Positions 43,441-54,875 are shown, numbered from the stretch's first letter. The stretch is 64,000 nt of DNA from Malaya genurostris (GCF_030247185.1 NC_080571.1:105173128-105237127); one strand, 5' to 3'. Notes: generated by a model not told the origin, from the letters alone. Made by a program: numbers and translations.

Positions 43441-46140
43441 ATGGTGACTTTTCATTTAGAACTGGTCATTCTCGAGATATTCAGACATGAAATTCGAAGA
43501 ATTCAGGGTACAAGTACCTATAATATCCTAAACTGTGCAATTCATTCCGAATCTAGGTTCTTTCTGTTTCATATCTAAAAATCTAAAAAATGGCAACACC
43601 TAGGAGGAACGTCACGCGAAGCAGATTTATTGCTTTTGATCTGTAAAATCATATTCTAGTGTTTAAATTATTTTTCATCAAGAAGAAAACCTAAATTTTA
43701 CAAATGCTTTCAAAATATTTTGGCTGCAACTGTTTTTTTAAAAGGCATTGGGTAAAGAGCATAGCGTGATGGGTTGGACCATCCATCGCCTTTCAAGTCT
43801 GGAAGTTTTTCTGATCCGAGAAATTAAAACCTCTATAATCGAAAGAAAAAGTCACTGATAAATTGTACTGTTTTTACTCGAAATATCATCAATTTGTAAT
43901 GCATTTAGAAGTTATACACAAAACAATGTATTTTTTCGTGTTCAGTTTGCAGCTTGTGTGAAAATATACTATCTAACTATAATTATTCTCTATATGTAGT
44001 TCCTCAACGCGCTTTTTGCACTTGGAACTTTCTATCCGTGTGTATTCACATACATTCGATGAACTTATTCCGCTCGAAATGAACTCAGCGGCGCGTGTTT
44101 AAATGATGTCTTCGAAAATTAAAAAATGAAAAGCAAAATATTTTCATTCGAGAAAAAGTTTATGATACTAACAAATGTTTGGATACGTTATTGTTAACAG
44201 ATTAAAGAGTGAGCCGATATTTAATGCGATACCTTAGATTGATTGGTAAATCGGGTGATTTCAGGCTGACCCAGAGCTAGCCGCATTCCACTGTGGTACG
44301 GATTTTGTGTAGAGCCATGAAGCCAAATCGGATCAGACAAAGTACTTTAGGTGTGCCACCTCAAAAAACGATAAAAGCCGGTGCAAGTAGATTTTGTTCA
44401 GTTCACAAAATTCAGTAAAATCGATGGAATGATTAATTCGACAAAACGACTTTCGGTAAAATGGCTCCTTCATCCATTATAAAAATCGCCACACTAAAAT
44501 TTTTCAACTTCTTTGTATAGACGCCAAACAAAAACTAATCGTACGATATGCGTCAAAATTTGACAGAATGTGTATAAAAGTGTTGCCAACGTTGAGAGAA
44601 TAAAAGTTTACCGCTTGGACAAGCGCGGGAATTTTATAATGAAAATTCCGGTTCTTTTTTGATCATAAGGTACGACATAAAATATGCAACTGATGATCAA
44701 ATTTCTGAACATTTTAATTTTGGCAATCATATATGAACTGATGAAAAAAAAATGATAGCATTGCTGACGAATCGCGACACGGGACACGGACGAAGTGAGC
44801 TCACCATCACCCTGCTGGGAGACATAACAGTTCAACATAAACTGTTATGTGCTGACGAGTCGAAGACGAAACATGGAGAAATTTAAAAAAATGTGTAGAA
44901 ACTTTTCGTTTTAATCTCTGCTCACTCAACTAAAATTTGATCAGAAATAATTTTCATTTTTTGAAAAATGAACATACGTCAGAAGAATCAACAACAAAGT
45001 CATTGTTCACAAGCAATCAGGTGCAAACCTAACCGCAAACGAATGTCCGCCTAGTTCAGTGGAATGCATGAAATAAGGCTGTCAACTGATTTTTCCACCG
45101 TACTACGGGATGTTTACAGAGCATTTCGAAGCGTCGTCGTGTCACCAAAAATCCCCGTGGAAACATAAAGCGGCGGTATGCCGAGCAACATGCAGACGAC
45201 CAACGCAATGTACCTATAATAATATTTCAAGCAAAATTCCTCCCAACCAACCAAACTCCATTCTCGCACAGGAATAAACGAACCGACATTCAGTTCTATA
45301 AATGTGTGTAGACTTTGGCCGAAGAATGGCATTGTGGCAGCAAGTGCAGTACCGTCCGTCGGTCTTTGAATCCCGCTTCGAGCCTGTTGGTAACCGGGGC
45401 GGCTTTGTGCAAGTAATGTACGTGTGATGGGCGGCGACGGATGGGGTGAAAACGCAATAAATGCGAGAGAACACGGTTCAACGAGTGTTCCCCGAGTTCC
45501 GTTGGTGTCTTGCCAGGCCCGAGGATTACACATCATGCCAGATAGTAACGTGTATAAAGCAAAGAATGGGCCTGCCGTGCACAATCGAGAACGCCGAGGT
45601 TGGAAGTGGCTTATTTGCGCGATATTTTCCCATCTCCTAATAGAGTTTATCTCTGAGCAGTTGTGTAGTAGGAAAGGTACACAAAGCACCGGATGTACCT
45701 ACCTTTGGGACAATGAGAAAATGCTTCGTCCCGGTTGGTTCTAGAGTAAGGATTCACACTTTAAGCAATGCAGTAGCAATAATAGCAAATTTGAGACCTC
45801 TCGGGTCACGGACTCTGGTGCACATAATTAAGCATTTGAACTTAATTTCAACCGGATCTCACTGATGCAGCACCGGCTTTGGTCTCGGCAGAAAGTAGTT
45901 CCGCTTGACTTCTGGATACTGTGAAGAGAGTTTTCCCGGAAGGATGAGATAAAAGTCATGTTTTTAAATCTGATTCATGTGATTGGCCTACACCGTGCAG
46001 ATGAGCTGAAGTTTGTTAGCGAAATATCTGGTAGGCAATTTCCAACATTTCAATTAGGCTGTGGTCAACCTCAAGAATCTATTTTACATTCCGGGCATCG
46101 AGTACTTCTGAACGGGTAACATTTTCGGATGACCAATTAA
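43441..46140. other. Unassigned intergenic DNA with a GC-richer island
   Basis: No recognisable gene. Bases 45110-45700 are GC-richer; a minus frame 45114-45689 (191 aa) ends with a hydrophobic stretch (YIALVVCMLLGIPPLYVSTG) and could be a membrane-protein exon, but without a domain, start context or splice signals I do not call it. The remainder is AT-rich and repeat-like. Confidence 0.35.
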
Positions 46141-46164
46141 CTACACAGAAAGAAATAATGAACT

Positions 46165-46330
46165 TTACACAACATTAAATCAGTATTGGCATGGAATAGA
46201 CATGGGTTGAATTTCATTGAAATTCATCATCGATGCAAAAATAAATTGAATTGCATTGCCGATGTAAGACCAGCATCCTATGCATTGAACCGCCAAGCCG
46301 GGAGATACTCGATTAAAAATTCGTTGTGGA
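46165..46330 (-). repeat. tRNA-like SINE fragment, second copy
   Basis: Minus-strand GGCGGTTCAATGCATAGGAT then GCTGGTCTTACATCGGCAAT (46255-46300), matching the fragment at 29575-29640. Flanking sequence differs. Confidence 0.45.
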
Positions 46331-46405
46331 CCAATAATAGCACCATTATAACAATAATTAGTACGGCTAAGGGGTAATCGAAGAAAGACGTTTTTCCGAA
46401 GAGCC

Positions 46406-47262
46406 CTACTGCAGACATTTAAAAAAAGGCTATAGCAGGATAAGCATGTAAAATCTGCCCCCAAAGGGAATTCATATTGTTATACCACATTCGAAAGGTC
46501 ATAGACTGTAAACTATTTTCTCAAAGTTTCAACCCTTTAACTGCCATATTGACGGAACAAGGGTGGTTCTATTGATTTTTATTTTATTTGATTTTTGAAG
46601 AAACTGCTTCTCCGAAAAATTTGAAAAAATCAGGCATGTTTAAGGCATTATGGGGACGCTTTACAATTTTTTTCAAAATTTTTGAAGATGTATTTCTTTT
46701 AATTAAAAATACTAGAAAATTTTGAAACATATTTTTTCCCTCTTCCAATTTTTGCACCACCCTGGATTTTTTAGTGATAAATAAAGAATTTTTGGACATG
46801 CTAAAGTGGTATGTTTCCATATTTTTTAAAAATGTGGACGATCAAAATATTTGATTTTTTCTAAAAAATGAATAACAGTCGACCATGCGTCCCCATCGAA
46901 TTCTGAGAGAAGGAAACGCATGGTGCTTTATCTTAGCAGTTTCTAGTAGTAGTCGACCATGCGTTCCCATAAAGTTCTCTTAAAAGGGAAACGCATGGTG
47001 CTTTGTTCTAGTTCTAGTTCTTTGGTGCTTTGATGCAACTCAAGCGCAAGGCTTAGAAATCAAAGTAACGAAAAGAAGGAAATGAGTATCAACCTTTGCA
47101 TAATACATACACGATAATACTTCGGGTACAACCTAGAAAGCTACAAAGCGAGAACTTACTGGTATGTGGTACATATATGAATGGTAGTAATACATGAACG
47201 TCGCGAGTATCACACATATGAAATTCGGTTATGGCAGTCAAGAACTAGAGCGAGTGTCAGTT
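46406..47262 (+). repeat. Left arm of the 8-kb inverted repeat
   Basis: Contains two tandem hairpins (46882-46924 and 46956-46999), each with ACCATGCGT(T/C)CCC opposite GGAAACGCATGGT. A frame at 46584-46820 (minus) matches the right-arm frame at 53971-54213 simply because the arms are copies; no domain is visible in it. Confidence 0.75.
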
Positions 47263-48216
47263 TTTTACGTGTTGCTTATGGATGTAAAGAAAAAATAATG
47301 AAAGAAAGAATGAAAATTTCATTACAGTGTCAAAAGTTATCATAAAGATATGTTATCGAGGGATGTGTACAGTTTTCTGGAAAAATGTATAATAAAGATA
47401 AAGTTGGAGTTTTGTGTTTGAAAACTTCAATCGAATATCTTTATGATGGTTTTCATGGTTTGTAGACTGAGAGCGCTGTATATTTTTTTATTTATTCTAA
47501 AATTTGAAACAACAACAGATATAAATTTTTCATTTTTGAGTTATAACCTTTGCATAATTTCAAATCAAGCATTTATCGACCATGTCTATTAAAAAACTTG
47601 ATTCGCTGAATCGATCTCTTTAATTTTTGGGTATATTGTGTAGAAAGCTCCATATTTTCCAGAAAATATCTGAGAATACATAATTAACTCAGTAAGTGAT
47701 TTTCACTCTCAGAGGAACGCTTCCAGATTTTTACAGGTTTAATATGGTCAAATTTCATTGAGCTTCGTGATATGCTGGTGTAAATGAGAAAGATTTATTC
47801 GTATTTTTGTTCAAATTGCGAACGGGAAGTTCTAATATTTCCAATTATTTCGGCAACACTGCATGGTATTATTTACTGCGCGCGTGAGCTCGATATTTTT
47901 TCTTTGTTTTTTTTCTGTGAAATACGATTCTTATTGGTTGTTAGTCGTGCGAAAATCACTCTAAACATCGAAAGCACTTGTGAAATAGTAAAGTTTTGTG
48001 TCTACATTCCGGTATTAACTATTTCCAGTGAGTGTTACTTGATCGGTTTGTGGCATTACAGCTGTTTTTGTTTACACCATCTTCGCGGTCCCGGTGAAAT
48101 CGGGTTACGTCGCGACATCTGTGTGTCAATAGCTACACTCTGTGTGACTAAGTGCGAAGATAATATATACAAAGACTGATCACTTTTTTTTTTTTGTGAG
48201 CGACAAAGTCTGCAAA

Positions 48217-49062
48217 ATGGATTTATCTTGCGTTCAGTGCTCTAAGTCGGTGAAAAGCCTGGATTTCATCAAATGTCACTTTTGTGAGCACACGGCCCAC
48301 ACTAAATGCATCGGATGGACCAGATCGAACCTCGATTTTGTCAACAACCAGTCGCCGAACCTTTTGTGGATCTGCAACGACTGCATTTCAACACTGGACC
48401 AACTGAAATCACGGAATTCATCTTTAACCACGGTGAATCTTGTTTCCACGGTCTCGGATTGTGTCAACGACTGTCTGAAGGAGTTTAAACTTGAGCTGGA
48501 CAAGACTAATTGTGCATTACAGGCGTTGTCTGACCAGTTCAACACTTCTTCGGCTGCAAAGTCAGCGTCAAATCGGCTCACTGGTAAACGTCCACGCGAT
48601 ACTGGCTACAAGGCTACTCCTAGTGGAAGGCCTACGTCAGCTTTACTAAGTGGAACACGCAAAGTCAGTGATGCTGTCAAAGCGGTGGATACCGTACCGA
48701 AGCCAGTGGACAAATTCTGGCTGTACCTTTCCCGAATTGCTCCACATGTGACCGAGGAGGACGTCGCTGCTATGGTTAAGGAGTGTGTCACCGGCTCGGA
48801 TCCTGTTGTCAAGAAGCTGGTCAAAAAAGATGCCGATCTTTCCTCGTTGGCCTTCGTGTCCTTCAAGGTCGGAGTGGATCGTGAACTTAAGGACAATGCC
48901 TTGGATCCATCCATTTGGCCGAACGGTATCTTCTTCCGAGAATTCGATGATCGGAGAAACACGGAGGATTTTTGGAAGCCAAGAGCTCTGAAGGTCCCAC
49001 GAATCGAAACCTTGTTACAACCGTTGGTAACTCCAGAGATGCTGGGCTCACCAATGGAGTAA
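48217..49062 (+). CDS. CR1/Jockey-type ORF1: PHD-like zinc-finger protein
   Basis: 281 codons from the ATG at 48217. The N-terminal ~60 residues form a PHD/RING-like Cys-His cluster: CVQC, then CHFC, HTKC and WICNDC (C-x2-C ... C-x2-C-x4-H-x2-C ... C-x2-C). A Leu/Ser-rich, probably coiled segment follows (LDKTNCALQALSDQF), then a basic Ser/Pro linker. A C-terminal part with FWLYLSRIAPHVTEEDVAAM and LAFVSFKVGV resembles an RRM-like fold (inference). Such PHD-bearing ORF1 proteins are known in CR1-group elements, where they are thought to bind nucleic acid or mediate self-association. The frame is intact. ORF2 begins 15 bases downstream in another frame. Confidence 0.8.
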   Translation: MDLSCVQCSKSVKSLDFIKCHFCEHTAHTKCIGWTRSNLDFVNNQSPNLLWICNDCISTLDQLKSRNSSLTTVNLVSTVSDCVNDCLKEFKLELDKTNCALQALSDQFNTSSAAKSASNRLTGKRPRDTGYKATPSGRPTSALLSGTRKVSDAVKAVDTVPKPVDKFWLYLSRIAPHVTEEDVAAMVKECVTGSDPVVKKLVKKDADLSSLAFVSFKVGVDRELKDNALDPSIWPNGIFFREFDDRRNTEDFWKPRALKVPRIETLLQPLVTPEMLGSPME

Positions 49063-49076
49063 ACTCTCATCCACCG

Positions 49077-52000
49077 ATGGACTTGACACCGATACGCACG
49101 ACACGAAGCCTGTTGGAGGTCTCTAAGCCACCCGACCCGGTTCTGTCTCCTACCAGAATTTCTTCATCATCAGCACTTGACGACCTCGATTCCAGCCATC
49201 AGAGCCGTCTCGGTACTGCGATCGGGAGCGGTGAAAGTGACCTCCAGCCGCCACCCTCAGGCGAGTACCCTAGCATTTTTTCTGTACATCAAGCCCACGC
49301 TTTTCCGATTTCCAGCCCAACTTGTCGAATTGGTACAACTCACTCTGTCTCCGCACGCGGTCTCCGTGTTTATTATCAAAATACTCGGGGACTGAGGACA
49401 AAACTTGACGATGTCTACCTGGCTGCACTGGATAGCGATTATGATGTTTATGTGTTCTCAGAGACGTGGTTGGACGAGCAAATCAATTCTGTTCAACTAT
49501 TTGGTGACCGTTTCAACGTCTACAGATGCGACCGCAGCATAGCTAATAGCATTCGAACACGTGGCGGAGGAGTGTTAATCGCGGTGTCTAACACGTTGTA
49601 CTCCGGTTTGATCATGGACGATCGGTTCACTTCGATCGAAACGATATGAGTTAAGATTAAACTTCTCTCTCGAAACGTATTTGTCGGAGCTGTGTACATT
49701 CCACCTGAACGACGACATGACTGCAGTACCATGCAGCTTCACCTGGATGCTGCTAAATATGCTGCAACGATAGCTGATCCATCTGATGTGCTCTTAATGC
49801 TTGGGGATTTTAATCAGCCGGGGCTTGTTTGGTCACCCACTCGTCATGGATATGCGTTTCCCGATCCGATAGTATCGACAACTACTCCTGCCAGCCGCTT
49901 GCTTGTCGATGGAGCTGCCTTTCTTGGTCTGAGCCAGATAAGCCATGTTTCCAACTTTCAATCTCACTTTTTGGACTTGGTGTTTGCAAGCGCGAACTCG
50001 CTTCTAGATTGTGCCGTTAATGAAGCTGCTGATGTTGTCGTCGCTCTTGACAACTTTCATCCCGCTCTTGATATATCTATCTCAAATGATATTGTGCAAC
50101 ACTACGACGAAACTTCGGGCGCTGATAGGCTAAATTTTCGTAAGACCGACCTTGCTCTGCTGCGTCGTTCCTTAAATCGTATCGATTGGAACGCAGAGTT
50201 GAACTACACCGACATCGATTCAGCCGTCGCACGCTTCAATTGCCTTCTCCTAGATTGTATCTCTGCCTCTGTACCGAGGTCCCAACCTCCGAGGAAGCCA
50301 CCATGGACAAACGCCACTCTGCGGAAACTGAAGCGTGCACGTGCTAAATCTCTTCGTGCATTCTGTAGCCGACGATCCCCCCTTACCAAACAGAACTTCT
50401 CAGTTGCCAGCAACAACTATCGCAGCTACAATAAGTTCCTTTACAAGCGGTATGTCAATCGCACTCAACAGAATTTGTGCCGCAACCCGAAGGGATTCTG
50501 GTCGTTCGTCAATACAAAGAGGAAAGAAAATGGTCTCCCGTCAAGGCTGCATCTCGACAATGACATTGCTGTGTCCCCTGCTGATAAGTGCAGTCTTTTT
50601 GCGAAACACTTCTCGAGTGTTTTCTCGAACGACTCACCAACGCAAGCTGAGATAGGCAGAGCAGTCCGTGATGTACCTGCTAATGTCATCGACATGGACG
50701 TGTTTGCAGTGGATGTCCAAATGGTTATCACGGCTATAAGCAAAATCAAGTCGTCATATTCACCCGGCCCGAGTATAATTCCCTCAGCTGTTCTGAAAAA
50801 ATGCTCCGACATTTTAGCTGCTCCGCTTTCTTCATTATTCAACTTTTCGCTTCGTCTGCACAAATTTCCATCGGAATGGAAACGCTCTACGATGTTCCCC
50901 GTGTTTAAGAAAGGGGATAAATGCAATATAGTGAACTACCGTGGCATTACCTCGCTGGGAGTGGAATCCAAGGTGTTTGAGACGCTGATTTACGAAAAAC
51001 TCTTTGCATCTTGCAAGCAATACATTAGTCCCTACCAGCATGGATTCTTTCCGGGTCGCTCTGTTGAGCCTAATCTCATTAGCTTTACATCGTTCTGCAT
51101 GGAGCAAATATGCAACAAACTGCAAGTGGATGTGATCTACACGGATCTAAAAGCTGCATTCGACAAAGTCAACCATGACATTCTGCTAGCTAAACTTGAA
51201 AAAATGGGATGCTCGTCTGGATTCTGCGATTGGCTAAGATCATACCTGGTGCAACGAGAATTATCTGTCTGCATTGGAAATAGTTCTTCTGACTGCTTTT
51301 CCAACTGTTCAGGAGTTCCGCAGGGCAGCACACTGGGTCCATTACTCTTCTCACTATTCGTCAATGATGCAGCTTTTGTCCTACAGCGTGGAGGAAAATT
51401 GTTTTTCGCAGATGATGTCAAAATTTATCACGTAGTTCGTAACCAAGCTGATTTCCGAGAACTGCAGAACCTCCTGTGCATCTTCAACGACTGGTGCGAA
51501 CGTAATATGATGGTCTTGTGTGTCGCCAAATGTTCTGTAATTAGCTTTCGAAGGACCAGGACTGCAGTTCCGTTTGATTATAACATCGCTGGGACCCCGC
51601 TTCAACGTGTCGACCACGTCAAGGACCTTGGTGTCGTCTTGGATGAAAGGCTTACATACGTTCGGCACTTCTCAACTACGATCGACAAAGCGAATCGTCA
51701 ACTTGGATTCATGTTCAAGATATCGAGTGAGTTCCGTGATCCGCTATGTTTCAAGGCCTTGTATTGTTCCTTGGTTCGCTCGTTGCTTGAATTTGCTTCT
51801 GTTGTCTGGAGTCCCTATCAGGAAGTGTGGAGTGCACGTTTCGAAGCTGTGCAGCGCAGATTCGTCAGGTATGCACTGCGATACCTGCCATGGAGTGACG
51901 CACGTAACCTGCCACCGTACGCCGACCGCTGTCGTTTGCTGGGTCTCGACACCCTAACTGATAGAAGGAATGCATCAAATGCTACCTTTGTTGCCAAAAT

Positions 52001-52232
52001 CTTGCTTGCTGAGTACGATGTGCCAGACTTGCTGGCTCGAATCAACCTATATGCTCCTGCCCGCTCACTTCGACCGAGAACTCTACTGTTTGAGACCCCA
52101 CAGTTCACGAACTACGCTGCAAATAGCTCTCTAGCTGCTTCAATTCGTCACTTCAACGAGGTCTCCGAGCACTTCGACTTCAATCGCACTTCTAATAGCT
52201 TCCGTCGGCGTTTACTATCAGTCCGTCCGTAA
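49077..52232 (+). pseudogene. CR1/Jockey-type ORF2: endonuclease - reverse transcriptase, one nonsense codon
   Basis: The frame runs 1051 residues from the ATG at 49077 to a TAA at 52230-52232, broken only by a TGA at 49647-49649 (codon 191), where the family has Trp. Endonuclease: VYYQNTRGLRTK (~98), FSETWLDE (~126), LGDFNQPG (~241) and DNFHPALDI near 326. RT: FKKGDKCNIVNYRGITSL (~609), YTDLKAAFDKVNHDIL, GVPQGSTLGPLLFSLFVND and catalytic FADDVKIY (~777). The C-terminal region has RRFVRYALRYLPW and ends SFRRRLLSVRP. No RNase H, as usual for CR1/Jockey. The TGA splits the endonuclease, so the copy should be inactive on its own; everything else is open, implying a young insertion. Confidence 0.88.
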
Positions 52233-52384
52233 TTTTAATTTTATTACTTAACCACTATGTATTTATTCTTGTTATTTGTTCGTTTTTAGAATTAGACAGT
52301 TCCATTAAGACCATGTTGGTCAGATGGACGAAATTTAACAAAATAAAAATAAATAAAAAAACAAAATAAGATAATATTACCAAT

Positions 52385-53130
52385 CCTTGGATTGGAACGA
52401 GTGCAACAAGTATCGGAATATAGTAGCTCTGGAACAGAAGCTTTTGAAAAGGATGTTCTGCCAAGTAATTTTGGATTTAAAGCTTTATCACGAGATGACC
52501 CAATCGAGACACACAGATCACAAAAAAGCTATTCGGGCCGGTAATAAGTCTCATTTTTAAAAGCTTGCAAGTACTATATCGAGTACACTACAAATTCGAC
52601 TGGATATTTGGGAATCCAGCGCCGTTGCTGTGAATGCGTTATTGGCAATAGAACTGTTGGTTGCTGTTCACACGAGGCCGCCATTATTCACTACCTTTCC
52701 TTATGCTCGGTTTTTATCCAGAATTGTGAGACAGGCGAAAATATTGTCAGAAATGCTTAAATCAGAACAGCTACCAAGTGACGATGTTAATTCTATAGAA
52801 TAAACGAAAAGAATCAGAGAGAAAATGTGTGCATTGAAACAGCAATGTATTTTTATAACATTTTTATCCCATTTCCTATTTAAATAAAAAATACAGTCAA
52901 TAATTTTCAGAAATTTTTTCGTGACCTTTCTTACATGAAACTTCTTAATCATTTCATAAAGACAATTGAAGTTTCAATTTAATAATTGACCCTTTTGAGT
53001 CTTAGTTTTGACTCCTACTGCGTCCATTAGTTCATCCAATAGCAAAATTTTATTAAAAATGATGTGCTGATAAAAAAAAACTCCAAGTGGGTTATGAAAT
53101 CAACCACAAAATGTATAAAAATTTCAGCTT
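52385..53130. other. Centre of the 8-kb inverted-repeat structure, right of the retrotransposon
   Basis: AT-rich except for the coding-like remnant listed separately (52561-52803). An upstream stretch at 52395-52545 is also open in one frame (SSGTEAFEKDVLPSNFGFKA), possibly part of the same lost gene. Nothing else recognised. Confidence 0.35.
52561..52803 (+). pseudogene. Orphan coding-like tail, unidentified
   Basis: Eighty codons without ATG end in a TAA at 52801-52803; text includes RLDIWESSAVAVNALLAIEL, LFTTFPYARFLSRIVRQAKI and LPSDDVNSIE. Composition is more protein-like than neighbouring frames and an upstream open stretch precedes it. I do not recognise it. Its place between the inverted arms makes it a candidate remnant of whatever protein the 8-kb element once encoded. 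Confidence 0.3.
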
Positions 53131-53330
53131 ATTTTAAAATTTATAGCAGTTCATCGTTTGGTTTAAATAATATGATATTTAAAAAATAAGAGGAATATGC
53201 TTTATTAAACTCAAATTGATGTGACTATATTAGTATTATATTAGGATAAGAATTCTATGTAAAAGTGATGCTACGGCGAAGAATAACTTATGTAATTTGC
53301 CTTAAGAAATAAACGTATTTATGGAAAAAC
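53130..53330 (+). mobile_element. Diverged, 5'-truncated I-1-type 3' end
   Basis: GTGATGCTACGGCGAAGAAT (53266), AACTTATGTAATTTGCCTTA and AGAAATAAACGTATTTATGG (53306) align with the complement of 17160-17210 at the 3' end of I-1. An A-rich tail follows. Only the 3' UTR is retained. Confidence 0.7.
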
Positions 53331-53547
53331 AATTCTAAGAAATCGATTCCAACCTTCATCAGTGGCCACTTTTGTTTGACACCAATATAAAAAAGAAAAA
53401 ATTAAATTCACTGCTGTTTCAACTCGCTATGTATTTAGTGAAATGTACAGAGCTGGCAAAAAGAAAACCGCGTTGTACGAGACCCAACAGTGCAAAACGA
53501 TTTGACCATTTCATGAAACACTATCGAATCATCGAATTATATACAGT

Positions 53548-54390
53548 CACTCGCTCTAGTTCTTGACTGCCGTAACCGAACTGCATATGTGTGATACTCG
53601 CAACGTTCATATATTACTACTATCATATATAAACCACATACCAGTAAGTTCTCGCTTTGTAGCTTTCTAGGTTGTACCCGAAGTATGATCGTGTATGTAT
53701 TATGCAAATGTTGATACTCATTTCCTTCTTTTCGTTACTTTGATTTCTAAGCCCTGCGCTTGAATTGCATCATAAACTACTAGAACAAAGCACCATGCGT
53801 TTCCGTTTTAAAAGAACTTTATGGGAACGCATGGTCGACTACTACTAGAAACTGCTAAGATAAAGAACCATGCGTTTCCTTCTCTCAGAATTTGATGGGA
53901 ACGCATGGTCGACTGTTATTGATTTTTTAGAAAAAATTAAATCTTTTGGTCGTCCACATTTTCAAAAAATATGAAAACATACCACTTTAACATGTCCAAA
54001 AATTCTTTAATTATCACTAAAAAGTCCAGGGTGGTGCAAAAATTGGAAGAGGGAAAAAATATGTTTCAAAATTTTCTAGTATTTTTTAATAAAAGAAATA
54101 CATCTTCAAAAATTTTGAAAAAAAATGTAAAGCATCCCCATAATGCCTTAAACATGCCTGATTTTTTTCAAATTTTTCGGAGAAGCAGTTTCTTCAAAAA
54201 TCAAATAAAATAAAAATCAATAGAACCACCCTAGCTCCGTCAATATGGCAGTTAAAGGGTTGAAACTTTGAGAAAATAGTTTACAGTCTATGACCTTTCG
54301 AATGTGGTATAACAATATGAATTCCCTTTGGGGCAGATTTCACATGCTTATCCTGCTATAGCCTTTCAATGAGGAGTGCAGAGCAGTCTA
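53548..54390 (-). repeat. Right arm of the 8-kb inverted repeat
   Basis: Reverse complement of 46406-47262. The two ACCATGCG/CGCATGGT hairpins are at 53792-53835 and 53867-53909. Includes a small number of single-base differences and indels relative to the left arm, so the arms have diverged somewhat since formation. Confidence 0.75.
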
Positions 54391-54429
54391 TTTTTTTTAT
54401 TTCGATTATAGAGGTTTTAACCTTAAGGT

Positions 54430-54763
54430 CATTCGCCTCTAAAAATCAAGTTGGTGTTGGAGGATAACAGCATCCTCGTTACTTCGAACTATTTGGAATA
54501 GCTTGAGATCATCAGCGAAAGATAAGCGTTTTACATTTCAGAGAAATCTTCCAAGAATCAGTGAAGATCCCAGATGTTAGCGATATACGAAACATTAGGC
54601 AGAGAGGTGAAATTAAGCCGATGGAGCACTTTTTCAAAAAGATTGCAGGAATACCATCGAGTCCGGAAGAGCCCGAGGACTTCATTTTCGCTATAGCTAT
54701 TTTTACTGAATTTGGGTCAACACTGTTAGTATCCAACGACTGATGTGATACTGGAACGTTCAT
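54430..54763 (-). pseudogene. Internally deleted CR1/Jockey-type RT fragment
   Basis: The minus strand gives SVKIAIAKMKSSGSSGLDGI, PAIFLKKCSIGLISPLCLMF and SGIFTDSWKISL (54545-54710), then jumps directly to LSFADDLKLFQIVRSNEDA (about 54460-54525). The stretch between RT motifs 2 and 5 is missing, so the catalytic FADD box lies next to the DSWK segment. Dead fragment, lying between the inverted-repeat arm and the D37E element. Confidence 0.75.
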
Positions 54764-54875
54764 GCTTGGAATATTGTTTTAACGCTGCAGATCTTTCAGA
54801 CGATTTTAAACGTTTTCATTAAGTAGTTTGCCATGGAGCTTGTCTGAAAGCATTACTCAGTCGTTTCGGCACATA

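Larger units (their letters stand above)
47833..52384 (+). mobile_element. Full-length CR1/Jockey-type non-LTR retrotransposon with PHD-finger ORF1
   Basis: Probable target duplication TAATATTTCCAAT (47833-47845) and TAATATTACCAAT (52372-52384), 12/13. The element body is about 47846-52371 (4.5 kb): 5' UTR (~370 bases, GC-richer than the surroundings), ORF1 (48217-49062), ORF2 (49077-52232), and a short 3' UTR ending in an A-rich AATAAA-type tail (52340-52371). No RNase H. It sits between the arms of the 8-kb inverted repeat. An alternative duplication (AAGATAATAT near 48157 and 52367) would make the 5' UTR much shorter and seems less likely. Confidence 0.8.
46406..54390. mobile_element. 8-kb inverted-repeat structure with ~850-bp arms
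   Basis: The left arm (about 46406-47262) and right arm (about 53548-54390) are reverse complements over their length, with only small differences. Examples: GCTATAGCAGGATAAGCATG (46430) vs its complement at 54340-54360, and AGTCAAGAACTAGAGCGAGT (47238) vs the complement at 53551-53571. Without the retrotransposon at 47846-52371 the unit would be about 3.5 kb: two arms around a ~1.7-kb centre. The centre holds only an orphan coding-like tail (52561-52803) and an I-1-type 3' fragment. It may be a long-TIR DNA transposon, a foldback element, or an inverted duplication. Outer ends and target duplication are not resolved. Confidence 0.7.

Noticed and set aside
45114..45689. 191-codon minus-strand frame with a hydrophobic C-terminal stretch
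   Set aside because: No domain, overlapping open frames on both strands, GC-richer composition alone explains its length; kept only as a note.
48156..48166. AAGATAATAT as target duplication of the CR1/Jockey-type element
   Set aside because: It would leave only ~50 bases of 5' UTR; the TAATATT(T/A)CCAAT pair at 47833 and 52372 gives a more typical full-length structure.
50465..50926. 153-codon minus-strand frame, and similar frames inside ORF2 genes
   Set aside because: Antisense or shifted-frame shadows of the CR1/Jockey-type ORF2; the same applies to frames within 17473-22471 and 56725-61744.
53971..54213. 80-codon frame shared with 46584-46820
   Set aside because: The apparent conservation is because the two arms of an inverted repeat are copies of each other, not because of protein selection.
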